Shown: positions 18,161-26,127 of the stretch, piece after piece
Layout of the letters: each line of letters opens with the position of its first letter
Position numbering within the stretch: position 1 is the stretch's first letter
Assembly (NCBI GenBank): GCA_017694415.1
Contig: JADIMW010000088.1
Location: 1-53,946, forward strand
DNA from: Candidatus Caccoplasma merdipullorum
GTDB taxonomy: Bacteria; Bacteroidota; Bacteroidia; Bacteroidales; G3-4614
Direction: 5' to 3'
Length of the DNA: 53,946 nucleotides
Notes under the pieces: generated by a model
The model's input: only the letters and a program-made list of their open reading frames with translations
Database searches by the model: none
Told to the model about the DNA's origin: nothing
Translations under genes and position numbers: made by a program

Positions 18161-18191
18161 AACTTAAAAGGTGTAGAATTTTACATTGATT

Positions 18192-19883
18192 ATGGAAGCG
18201 GAGAATATTGACAAAACAAAGGAAAAGTCATTGAATTTTATAGAATTGGCAGTTTCGGAGGATTTGGCGGCCGGAAAAAACGGCGGCCGTTTGAGTACTC
18301 GTTTCCCGCCTGAACCCAACGGATATTTGCATATAGGTCATGCAAAGGCGATTTGTATGGATTTTGGAATTGCCGAGAAATTTGGCGGGACTTGCAATCT
18401 CCGCTTTGACGACACTAATCCTGTAAAGGAGGATGTGGAGTATGTGGATGCAATAAAGGAAGATATTCACTGGCTTGGTTTCGACTGGGGCGACAGGTTG
18501 TATTATGCATCGGATTATTTCCCGAAATTGTGGGATTTGGCCGTCCGTCTTATAAAGGAGGGATACGCCTATGTCGATGAACAGTCGTCGGAGCAGATTG
18601 CCGAACAGAAAGGAACACCTACGCAACCGGGAATCGAGTCGCCGTTCCGCAACCGCCCGGTGGAGGAAAACCTCGACCTTTTCGAACGGATGAACAAAGG
18701 GGAATTCCCCGAAGGGAGCATGGTTCTTAGGGCCAAGATAGACATGGCATCGCCAAACATGCATTTCCGCGACCCGATAATGTACAGGATAATAAAACAT
18801 CCGCATCACCGCACCGGGACGCAGTGGAATGTTTACCCGATGTACGATTTCGCTCATGGACAGTCCGACTTTTTCGAAGGCGTTACGCACTCTATCTGTA
18901 CTTTAGAATTTGAAGTGCATCGTCCTTTGTATAACTGGTTTATAGACAGGATAGCTGATGAAAGCTATCGTCCAAGACAGCTCGAGTTTAACCGCCTTAA
19001 TCTGACTTATACGGTAATGAGCAAACGCAAACTCCTGCAACTGGTTAAGGAGGGTTACGTATCGGGTTGGGACGACCCCCGCATGCCGACTATTTGCGGA
19101 TTGCGCAGACGTGGATATACGCCCGAATCGATACGCAATTTTGTGGAGCGCATCGGTTATACGAAATACGACGGGGTAATAAGCGTTTCGCTGCTGGAGC
19201 ACAGTATAAGGGAGGATCTTAATATGAATGCCAACAGGGTTTCGGCTGTGGTGAATCCTGTTAAACTGATAATAACAAACTATCCGGAGGATCTTACCGA
19301 GGAGATGGTCATGGACAACAATCCTGAGCGTCCCGAGGCTGGAACTCATACTGCTCCTTTTACCCGCGAACTTTATATAGAACGGGAGGATTTCATGGAG
19401 GATGCTCCCAAGAAATTTTTCCGTATGACTCCGGGAAAGGAGGTGCGTCTGAAATCGGCATATGTTGTCAAATGTACCGGGTGTAAACACGCCGCCGACG
19501 GGAGTGTTGAGGAGATTTACTGCGAATATGACCCGCTGACGAAAAGCGGTATGCCTGAGAGCGGCCGTAAGGTTAAGGGTACGTTGCATTGGGTTTCGGT
19601 AAAGTATGCGCACAAGGCGGAGATTCGTCTTTACGAGCGGCTGTTTGACGTGGAGAACCCCGCTGATGAGAAAGACCGTGATTTTAGAGAGTTGCTTAAT
19701 CCCGACTCGTTGAAAACCGTAACCGGTTTTATCGAACCGTATCTGGCGGATACGGCTAAAGTGGGAGACCGTTATCAATTCCAGCGGATAGGGTATTTCT
19801 GTGTGGATAAGGATTCGGACTCGAACAGGCTTGTATTTAACCGTACCGTATCTCTTAAGGACGGGTATAAGCCACAACAGTAG
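18192..19883 (+). CDS. glnS: Glutaminyl-tRNA synthetase
   Basis: Class I aminoacyl-tRNA synthetase that charges tRNA-Gln with glutamine. 563 residues from the ATG at 18192; an in-frame TTG two codons earlier is less likely. Seen: FPPEPNGYLHIGHAKAI with the HIGH signature at 47-50, RFDDTNP, the KMSKS-equivalent VMSKRK near 276, and a C-terminal beta-barrel anticodon-binding part (YVVKCTGCKHAADGSVEEIY, RLYERLFDVENP). Presence of GlnRS means the organism need not use the Glu-tRNA amidotransferase route for Gln. First gene of a probable six-gene plus-strand operon. Confidence 0.96.
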   Translation: MEAENIDKTKEKSLNFIELAVSEDLAAGKNGGRLSTRFPPEPNGYLHIGHAKAICMDFGIAEKFGGTCNLRFDDTNPVKEDVEYVDAIKEDIHWLGFDWGDRLYYASDYFPKLWDLAVRLIKEGYAYVDEQSSEQIAEQKGTPTQPGIESPFRNRPVEENLDLFERMNKGEFPEGSMVLRAKIDMASPNMHFRDPIMYRIIKHPHHRTGTQWNVYPMYDFAHGQSDFFEGVTHSICTLEFEVHRPLYNWFIDRIADESYRPRQLEFNRLNLTYTVMSKRKLLQLVKEGYVSGWDDPRMPTICGLRRRGYTPESIRNFVERIGYTKYDGVISVSLLEHSIREDLNMNANRVSAVVNPVKLIITNYPEDLTEEMVMDNNPERPEAGTHTAPFTRELYIEREDFMEDAPKKFFRMTPGKEVRLKSAYVVKCTGCKHAADGSVEEIYCEYDPLTKSGMPESGRKVKGTLHWVSVKYAHKAEIRLYERLFDVENPADEKDRDFRELLNPDSLKTVTGFIEPYLADTAKVGDRYQFQRIGYFCVDKDSDSNRLVFNRTVSLKDGYKPQQ

Positions 19884-19919
19884 CATTATGCTGTTTTTCT
19901 CCAAAGATATTGTTTGAAT

Positions 19920-21338
19920 ATGGGAGATAATAGAAATTCCGATTTGTTGTCTCGATATGAGAAAATGCTTCGGGGCGAGGCTAACAGCTATTTCGATACC
20001 GAAGAGTTTTACGATATTGCATCGGAATATGAATATATGGGTTATATGGATGATGCTCTGAGGGCTGTTGAGAACGGTTTGAGGTTTCATCCGAATACCG
20101 ATATTCTTTTGGCGAAGCGTGCCCGTTATTTGTTGTCGCTCGACAGGGTGGACGAGGCGCGTGAAATGGTAATACGCGTACGTATCGATAACGAAGATTC
20201 TTTTTTCGTAAAGGTCGGCCTTCTTTTTAACGACTCTGATTTTGATGAGGGAATCGCTAAAATGAGGTTATGGCTGGAGATGCCTGATATTACGGCCGAC
20301 AGGTGTATCGACGCGCTTGAATTGAGTTCCGACTATGAGGTTGTCGATTTGTCTTTACCGATGATATTGAAGTATGCCGAACGCTTGCCCGTACGACAGC
20401 GACGGGATATGCTGGAGGATTTCTTGTCGATTTTGGAGGAAGACGGTTATATGAAGGAGCGGTGTCTCGTTTATGAGAAGATTCTCGATATGGAGCCGTT
20501 CTCGGGAAATTATTGGAGGGAGGCGTTTTGGGCATATATGGATGCCGGTAATTATGCAAAGGCTGTTGAAGCTATCGATTATGCCATTGCGGTATCCCCC
20601 GATGATTCGAGCCTTTTGTGCGAAAAGGCTGATTGTCTTTTTAGAATGGGCGATTTTAGGCGTGCTGCCGATATTATTTCAAAAAATATCTCCCGTATGG
20701 AAGATAAATCGTATCCGTACGAAATCCTCGCCGGTTGTTTTACCAATATGGGAAATTGTATGGCATCGGACCGTGTGCTGGATATTGCTCAGGAAATATA
20801 TCCCGATAATTATAAATATTGGTATCTGAGGGCTGAAAACAGGCTCTATTCGGATGATGCTGATTATAACAAATGTATTGAATATTTAAAGTATGCCCTT
20901 AGAATTTCTCCGGATGATGAAAATGTCTCTTTGCTTTTGGCAAAGGTCTATTTTAAAATGGAGAAATATTCTGATGCACGTGCTTTATTGGGTCGCCTTA
21001 TCGATTTGAATAAGGCGGATGCAAAAGTTTATATGTTGCTGGGTGATGTGGAACTTAAAGCCGGGTTCCCGGATATGGCGATAGGGTATTATAAGAAAGC
21101 GCTCGAATTTGAGTCCTTTAATGCGGATGCCTTTGTTAAGCTTGTAAATGCCTATTCTCAAGTTGAAGATGTGGAAAATATGATTAAGGCCATAGATGAA
21201 CTTGAACTTTTGATTGATTCAGGGCAGGATAAGGACGGAATGAATAATGATGAAACAGTGAAAGGGGCAAAGGAGATCAGAAAGGCCATAGAGTTGATAA
21301 AGTCGATGCTTAGAAACGGCATGGATGGTATGATTTAA
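19920..21338 (+). CDS. Tetratricopeptide-repeat protein
   Basis: 472 residues from the ATG at 19920 (a TTG six bases earlier is in frame). No signal peptide, so probably cytoplasmic. The whole protein is built of about ten TPR-like helical hairpins; clear units include GNYAKAVEAIDYAIAVSPDD, ADYNKCIEYLKYALRISPDD and GFPDMAIGYYKKALEFE. TPRs are protein-binding scaffolds; the partner is not known. It lies 36 bases after glnS and 23 before the DUF368 gene, so it is probably cotranscribed with envelope genes. Confidence 0.85.
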   Translation: MGDNRNSDLLSRYEKMLRGEANSYFDTEEFYDIASEYEYMGYMDDALRAVENGLRFHPNTDILLAKRARYLLSLDRVDEAREMVIRVRIDNEDSFFVKVGLLFNDSDFDEGIAKMRLWLEMPDITADRCIDALELSSDYEVVDLSLPMILKYAERLPVRQRRDMLEDFLSILEEDGYMKERCLVYEKILDMEPFSGNYWREAFWAYMDAGNYAKAVEAIDYAIAVSPDDSSLLCEKADCLFRMGDFRRAADIISKNISRMEDKSYPYEILAGCFTNMGNCMASDRVLDIAQEIYPDNYKYWYLRAENRLYSDDADYNKCIEYLKYALRISPDDENVSLLLAKVYFKMEKYSDARALLGRLIDLNKADAKVYMLLGDVELKAGFPDMAIGYYKKALEFESFNADAFVKLVNAYSQVEDVENMIKAIDELELLIDSGQDKDGMNNDETVKGAKEIRKAIELIKSMLRNGMDGMI

Positions 21339-21361
21339 AAAATAACAGTTGATTTGAAAAA

Positions 21362-22255
21362 ATGAGAACACCTAAAGATTACGCTGTACTTGTACTTAAA
21401 GGGATAGGAATGGGGGCTGCCGATGTGGTCCCGGGAGTTTCGGGCGGAACCATTGCTCTTATCGTGGGTATCTATGAAGAACTTGTGAATTCAATAAAAT
21501 CTGTAAATCTGCATGCACTCAAATTGTTGTTTACGTTTAAGTTCTCCGACTTTTGGCGGCAGATAAACGGCTCTTTTCTGCTGTCGGTCGTTTCAGGAAT
21601 ATTGATAAGCATTTATTCGCTTGCAAAACTTGTAACATTCCTGTTGGAGAACCACCCCGTAATGATTTGGGCGTTCTTTTTCGGTCTTGTATTGTCTTCG
21701 ATATATTATGTTGTCAAGAATGTGTCGGAATGGAATGTAATGAATGTGTTTATGTTCCTTGTCGGTACTGCGGTTGCTTATTATATAACCATAGTTACGC
21801 CTACTTCCACGACAAACGATTTGTGGTTTATATTCCTGTCGGGGGCAATAGCAATTTGCGCCATGATTTTGCCCGGAATATCCGGCAGTTTTATCCTGTT
21901 GCTTTTGGGTAAATACGAATATATGATGTCGGCCGTAAAGAATCTGGATATATTCCTGCTGGTGGTGTTCGCTGCCGGAGCTTTGGTGGGAATAGTGTTG
22001 TTTTCGCGACTGTTGTCGTATTTGCTGGCGAACTTTTACAATATTACCATATCTCTCCTTTCCGGATTCATGTTGGGCTCGTTGAATAAGGTATGGCCGT
22101 GGAAGCTTCCTGTGTCGTATGCACCGGATGGTTCTGTTTTGACCGAACGCAACATTCTTCCCGATGCATATATGTGGGAGGGAATTGTCCTTATTCTGGT
22201 GGGAGTGGCCGTTGTCGTTATTCTTGAAACGGTTTCGTCCCGTAAGGAAAAATAA
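21362..22255 (+). CDS. DUF368-family membrane protein, probable undecaprenyl-phosphate translocase
   Basis: 297 residues with about eight hydrophobic helices. The family signature repeats are visible: GMGAADVVPGVSGGTIALIVGIYEE-type at residues 17-40 (GAADVVPGVSGGT) and, half-way, ICAMILPGISGSFILLLLGKYE-type (CAMILPGISGSF), the two inverted re-entrant motifs. Members of this family (PopT) have been reported to return undecaprenyl phosphate across the membrane for reuse in cell-wall synthesis. The gene lies two genes before murB in the same probable operon, which fits that role. Function here is inferred from family. Confidence 0.85.
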   Translation: MRTPKDYAVLVLKGIGMGAADVVPGVSGGTIALIVGIYEELVNSIKSVNLHALKLLFTFKFSDFWRQINGSFLLSVVSGILISIYSLAKLVTFLLENHPVMIWAFFFGLVLSSIYYVVKNVSEWNVMNVFMFLVGTAVAYYITIVTPTSTTNDLWFIFLSGAIAICAMILPGISGSFILLLLGKYEYMMSAVKNLDIFLLVVFAAGALVGIVLFSRLLSYLLANFYNITISLLSGFMLGSLNKVWPWKLPVSYAPDGSVLTERNILPDAYMWEGIVLILVGVAVVVILETVSSRKEK

Positions 22256-22262
22256 TTTTTGC

Positions 22263-23171
22263 ATGTCCCGTATTGTCGTATTTCTGATATTTACAACTGT
22301 TTTGTCTTCCGTGTTTTATCCGGTTGATGCGAAACGGAAAAAATCGGAGCAAATTGTAATAACTCCCGAAGAGGCTTTTCTTGACGATAATTTCGATGAG
22401 AAATGTCTGAAAGAATGGAACAGCGGTCGTGAGTTCGTGTGTGTTACACGTGAATTGCCTGTCTTGTTGGGTATAAATATGCTTTCTTCTCCGTCAGACG
22501 ATTTTTCTGGCAAGATATTTACATACAGAATGCTTGAGGAAGAGAAAGGGTGGAGCGGCAGTGAAACGGCTATAGTTTTTGAATGTGAGGGACGTAAATA
22601 CAAATATAAGGTAAAGAAGAGCGCCGGGGAGATGTTGGCGGGATGTTTCAGACCGTTGTTGCCGGAATTGGTTCCGCTGGATTATGTGGCGAAGGCGGAT
22701 TCTCTGTTGCGTGGCCGTATTTTGTATATCCGTTCTGCAAATTGGAGCGATTCGTCCGGCGTTGATATTAAGGGGCGTAAATATGTACCGGTAACTGTCA
22801 ATGGCGTTGAACCGGGGGATAAAGTTCTTCCGCTGAAAATTGTGTTTACCGACAGCAGGGGGGTAATGGCTTCGGTTTGTACCACGATGTACCGTGATGC
22901 TATTTCGTCTCAATATACCTCTTTCGACAAACTCTTTTCGTTTACAGATATAAGGGAGCGTTATCCCGATATAAACGATGATGTTTGGGAGGCTGTAACG
23001 AGGGTGGAAGTTGTTGCCGGAATGACGAAGAATGAGGCGATGATTTCCGTCGGGTATCCGGATAATGTAAGAAAGATTCCGGATAACGCAGGTTTGCGGG
23101 AATATTGGATGTATAATAATGGTACATACCTCGTATTTCAGGATGGCCTTTTGGTTGAATATCGTTTATAA
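22263..23171 (+). CDS. Secreted protein with a C-terminal BamE/SmpA-like segment
   Basis: 302 residues from the ATG at 22263, seven bases after the DUF368 gene. N-terminal signal peptide (MSRIVVFLIFTTVLSSVF, cut near residue 24) without a lipobox Cys. The middle (30-240) is beta-rich and I do not recognise it. The last 55 residues read VAGMTKNEAMISVGYPDNVR then EYWMYNNGTYLVFQDGLLVEYRL, the pattern of the SmpA/OmlA (BamE) fold: GMTkxeaxxxlGxP followed by W-Y and a final strand. Probably periplasmic or outer-membrane associated. The role is unknown. Confidence 0.75.
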   Translation: MSRIVVFLIFTTVLSSVFYPVDAKRKKSEQIVITPEEAFLDDNFDEKCLKEWNSGREFVCVTRELPVLLGINMLSSPSDDFSGKIFTYRMLEEEKGWSGSETAIVFECEGRKYKYKVKKSAGEMLAGCFRPLLPELVPLDYVAKADSLLRGRILYIRSANWSDSSGVDIKGRKYVPVTVNGVEPGDKVLPLKIVFTDSRGVMASVCTTMYRDAISSQYTSFDKLFSFTDIRERYPDINDDVWEAVTRVEVVAGMTKNEAMISVGYPDNVRKIPDNAGLREYWMYNNGTYLVFQDGLLVEYRL

Positions 23172-23225
23172 TGACCGAACCCGAGGTGTTTGTGCTGAGG
23201 CTGATTCACTGCTTTTTGATTAGTT

Positions 23226-24236
23226 ATGATTGATATAAAGGAAAACATATCGTTGAAACCGTATCATACGTTCCACATGGATATACAAGCCCGATATTTT
23301 GTTGAGTATGATACTGTTGCGGAATTGAAAGAGTTGTTGGCCTCTTCTTTATTGAAAGACAATAAGTTTCTGCATATAGGCGGAGGGAGCAATCTCCTTT
23401 TTACAAAAGATTATGACGGTGTTGTCCTGCATTCCCGCATGAATTCCGTTAGGCGTATGGACGGAGGGAATGACTTTGTATATGTTGTGGCGGAATCGGG
23501 TATGGTGTGGGATGATTTTGTGGCGTATTGTGTGGATGCTGGTCTCGGCGGGGTAGAGAATTTGTCGAATATCCCCGGCGAAGTGGGAGCGTCTGCCATT
23601 CAGAATATAGGTGCGTATGGCGTGGAAGTCAAGGATGTAATCGACAGCGTTTTTTGTATAGATGTTGAAACGTTGCAGGAGAGAGTATTTTCGAATGCTG
23701 AGTGTAGCTATTCTTACAGAAGCAGTATTTTTAAACAGGAATTGAGAGGGAGGTATATTGTTACTGCGGTAAAATATGTTTTGAGGAAGAAGCCCGAGTT
23801 CAGGCTGGAGTACGGTAATTTGCGTACAATATTGGGTGATGCGCCTATTTCGTTGGAATCTGTCAGAAACGTAGTAATTACTGTAAGAAGCAGAAAACTA
23901 CCTGACCCTGATATTGTTGGAAGTGCCGGTAGTTTTTTTGTAAATCCGATTGTTGGTCGTGAACATTATTCACGCCTTTTGTCTGAATACCCCGGAATGC
24001 CGGCATATCCTGCGGAAGAGGGTAAGGTTAAACTTTCTGCCGCATGGCTTATCGACAACGCGGGCGGTCATGGCAAAAGGGTGGGAGGTGCTGCTGTTTA
24101 TCATAAACAGTGTCTGGTGATTGTAAATGAAAATGACGCTTTCCCGGAAGATGTTGTCGCTCTTGCCGAATTGATTAGGAAGTGCGTATTTGAAAAGTAT
24201 AATGTGGAACTGACTCCGGAAGTTAATTTCATATAG
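23226..24236 (+). CDS. murB: UDP-N-acetylenolpyruvoylglucosamine reductase
   Basis: FAD-dependent enzyme making UDP-N-acetylmuramate, the second committed step of peptidoglycan synthesis, in the cytoplasm. 336 residues, the size of E. coli-type MurB. Seen: N-terminal LKPYHTFHMDIQARYFVE, FAD-binding HIGGGSNLLF, NLSNIPGEVGASAIQNIGAY, the Tyr-loop YSYRSSIFK, the catalytic Ser in SAGSFFVNP and the type-I C-terminal piece HGKRVGGAAVYHKQCLVIVN. It overlaps nothing and precedes the metallo-hydrolase by five bases. Confidence 0.96.
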   Translation: MIDIKENISLKPYHTFHMDIQARYFVEYDTVAELKELLASSLLKDNKFLHIGGGSNLLFTKDYDGVVLHSRMNSVRRMDGGNDFVYVVAESGMVWDDFVAYCVDAGLGGVENLSNIPGEVGASAIQNIGAYGVEVKDVIDSVFCIDVETLQERVFSNAECSYSYRSSIFKQELRGRYIVTAVKYVLRKKPEFRLEYGNLRTILGDAPISLESVRNVVITVRSRKLPDPDIVGSAGSFFVNPIVGREHYSRLLSEYPGMPAYPAEEGKVKLSAAWLIDNAGGHGKRVGGAAVYHKQCLVIVNENDAFPEDVVALAELIRKCVFEKYNVELTPEVNFI

Positions 24237-24241
24237 TTGAA

Positions 24242-24997
24242 ATGAAAATTCGTTTTTTAGGAACAGGGACATCGACAGGAATTCCTCAAATAGGGTGTAA
24301 ATGCAGGGTCTGTACATCGGCAGATTCCCGCGATAAACGTTTGCGCTCATCTGCACTGTTCAGTGTGTCGGGTAAGAATATACTGATTGATTGCGGTCCT
24401 GATTTCCGCCAACAGATTCTTGCGGCAGGTGTCGATAGACTGGATGCCGTAATTCTGACCCACAAACATTATGACCATATAGCGGCGTTGGATGAATTAC
24501 GCCTGTTCTCTAAAGACGAAGGGGTTCATTTGTATCTCGAAAAGAATGTGGCGGAGGTAGTCCGTGCGCATCTTCCGTATTGTTTTTCTAAGAATCCATA
24601 TCCCGGAGTGGCGCGTTTTATAATGCATGTTATAGATGAGGCTCCGTTCTCGGCTGCGGGAATACCAGTAATCCCTATAAGAGTGATGCATTATAATCTG
24701 CCTATTCTCGGGTATAGAATAGAAAATGTCGCATATATTACCGATATGTTGGAAATATCGGATGATGAATGTAAAAAGCTCTTTGCTCTGGATTTGCTTA
24801 TAGTTAATGCATTGCGGCATGCTCCACATATATCGCACCAGTCTTTGTCGGATGCTTTGTCGCTTGTAGAGAGAGTAGTTCCGCAACGCACATTGCTTAT
24901 ACATATGAGTCATGATATGGGACTGCATGCGGAAGAGTCGTTAAAACTGCCTGACGGTGTCGGTTTTGCATACGACGGTCTTGAAGTGGTGGTGTAA
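24242..24997 (+). CDS. PhnP-like MBL-fold metallo-hydrolase
   Basis: 251 residues. It opens with GTGTSTGIPQIGCKCRVC (structural zinc-type cysteines) and DSRDKRLRSSALF, the hallmark of the PhnP-like group of metallo-beta-lactamase-fold phosphodiesterases. The metal motif is THKHYDHI (HxHxDH) near residue 77; further ligands are MHYN, ITDMLEI and the last HMSHDM. PhnP cleaves cyclic phosphodiesters; no phn genes are nearby, so the substrate is open. Last gene of the glnS operon, followed by two hairpins. Confidence 0.85.
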   Translation: MKIRFLGTGTSTGIPQIGCKCRVCTSADSRDKRLRSSALFSVSGKNILIDCGPDFRQQILAAGVDRLDAVILTHKHYDHIAALDELRLFSKDEGVHLYLEKNVAEVVRAHLPYCFSKNPYPGVARFIMHVIDEAPFSAAGIPVIPIRVMHYNLPILGYRIENVAYITDMLEISDDECKKLFALDLLIVNALRHAPHISHQSLSDALSLVERVVPQRTLLIHMSHDMGLHAEESLKLPDGVGFAYDGLEVVV

Positions 24998-25051
24998 GAG
25001 GAAGGACTGTAATTCCTCGGATATTGCGCTTTGGTGTTTTGTCGCAATATC
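24998..25051 (+). terminator. Double hairpin after the glnS-murB operon
   Basis: GAGGAA (24998-25003) pairs with TTCCTC (25013-25018), directly followed by GATATTGCG (25020-25028) pairing with CGCAATATC (25043-25051). The second stem is a perfect nine pairs and is followed by TGTTACTTCTTTTATTATT. Confidence 0.5.
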
Positions 25052-25325
25052 TGTTACTTCTTTTATTATTCATGCTTAATACAAACAATGTTTGTTTTTT
25101 TCTGTTATTATAAATAAACGAGACAGTGCTGACTGTTTCATGTGGTAAAAAAACGGGGGCGTTTATTCTTTATGTGATTATATTATAACAACAGCTTAAA
25201 AACTGTGTGGGCACAATAAGAAAATTGGTCGTATTTTGGGTATATTCTCTATTATTATTTTATCTTTGCAATTGATATTCTGATATTGAATTTTTATTTT
25301 TGCTCTATCTGTATATATACGTATC
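25052..25325 (+). other. Non-coding leader before the wza-like gene
   Basis: No gene. Two small hairpins are visible: ACAAAC/GTTTGT (25081-25095) and GAGACAGT/ACTGTTTC with a four-base loop (25120-25139). The stretch from 25085 is AT-rich and ends with a promoter box at 25261. The hairpins lie upstream of that promoter and so are not in its transcript. Confidence 0.5.
25235..25268 (+). promoter_or_regulatory. Promoter (TTTG, then TATCTTTG) for wza-wzc pair
   Basis: TTTG at 25235-25238 and TATCTTTG at 25261-25268 are separated by 22 bases, close to the Bacteroidota -33/-7 spacing. The start codon at 25326 leaves a leader of about 50 bases. Confidence 0.6.
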
Positions 25326-26126
25326 ATGCGAAAAACATTGATTTTGTCTTTTGTCGTGTTGTCGTTGTCTTCTTGTAAGGAAGCCAGAAATGTAATTTAT
25401 TTAAAAGAGGCAGAGACATTGCCCGTAGAACTTCTGCAGCAAAAAACAGAACCGGCTGACGTCAAAATTGCAGTAGGGGACGAGTTATCCATAAAAATAG
25501 AATCTGATGACCAAGAGGCTGTAGCTGCCTTTAACAGGCAGAACATATCGTCGGATGCATTGTCGTCGTCAGCTGTCGGCGGCGGTTCGGAAGGGAGCAT
25601 GTATAATGTGGATAATGACGGCAATATAGTGTTGCCTGTTATAGGAAAGGTAAGCGTTTCCGGTTTGACCCGCTTCGATGCGGAGCGGTTGATAGCATCT
25701 CTGCTATATCCGCAATATGTTAATCAGGAACCTGTCGTTACGGTACGTATAACGAACTTCAGGATTACAGTCCTCGGAGATGTCTCTTCTCCCGGTGTGA
25801 TAGAGGTAAAGGAAGACCGGATAAATATACTTGAACTGCTGGCAAAAGCCGGCGACCTTACCATAACAGGCCGCAGGGATAATGTTTTGCTGATAAGAAC
25901 CAATGCCGACGGAACGAGGGAAATATTCCGCTATGACCTTAATGACAAGTATCTGTTGTTTTCACCGTATTACTACCTTAGACAAAACGATATAGTATAT
26001 GTGGAACAGAACCGTTCCAAGGCGAGGAGTGCGTTTATAATACCTTCCGTAGTCACTTTTGCCGTGGGATTGGTTTCTACTTCTGTATCTATAGCGAACC
26101 TTGTCGTTACTTTATCGAGATATTAA
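25326..26126 (+). CDS. Polysaccharide export outer-membrane lipoprotein (Wza-like)
   Basis: 266 residues with a lipoprotein signal (LSLSSC, Cys17). It has a poly-export domain (VGDELSIKIESDDQEAVAAF; NVDNDGNIVLPVIGKVSVSG) and one SLBB domain (FRITVLGDVSSPGVIEV, about 145-215), then a C-terminal hydrophobic helix (about 235-260). Wza-type proteins form the ring through which capsule or exopolysaccharide leaves. Shorter than E. coli Wza (379), as usual for Bacteroidota. The next gene starts one base after the stop, so the pair is coupled. Confidence 0.9.
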   Translation: MRKTLILSFVVLSLSSCKEARNVIYLKEAETLPVELLQQKTEPADVKIAVGDELSIKIESDDQEAVAAFNRQNISSDALSSSAVGGGSEGSMYNVDNDGNIVLPVIGKVSVSGLTRFDAERLIASLLYPQYVNQEPVVTVRITNFRITVLGDVSSPGVIEVKEDRINILELLAKAGDLTITGRRDNVLLIRTNADGTREIFRYDLNDKYLLFSPYYYLRQNDIVYVEQNRSKARSAFIIPSVVTFAVGLVSTSVSIANLVVTLSRY

Positions 26127-26127
26127 A

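Noticed and set aside
18903..20090. Long antisense open frame opposite glnS and the TPR gene (395 codons)
   Set aside because: It runs across two well-supported genes, has no family features, no ribosome site and a composition typical of a shadow frame.
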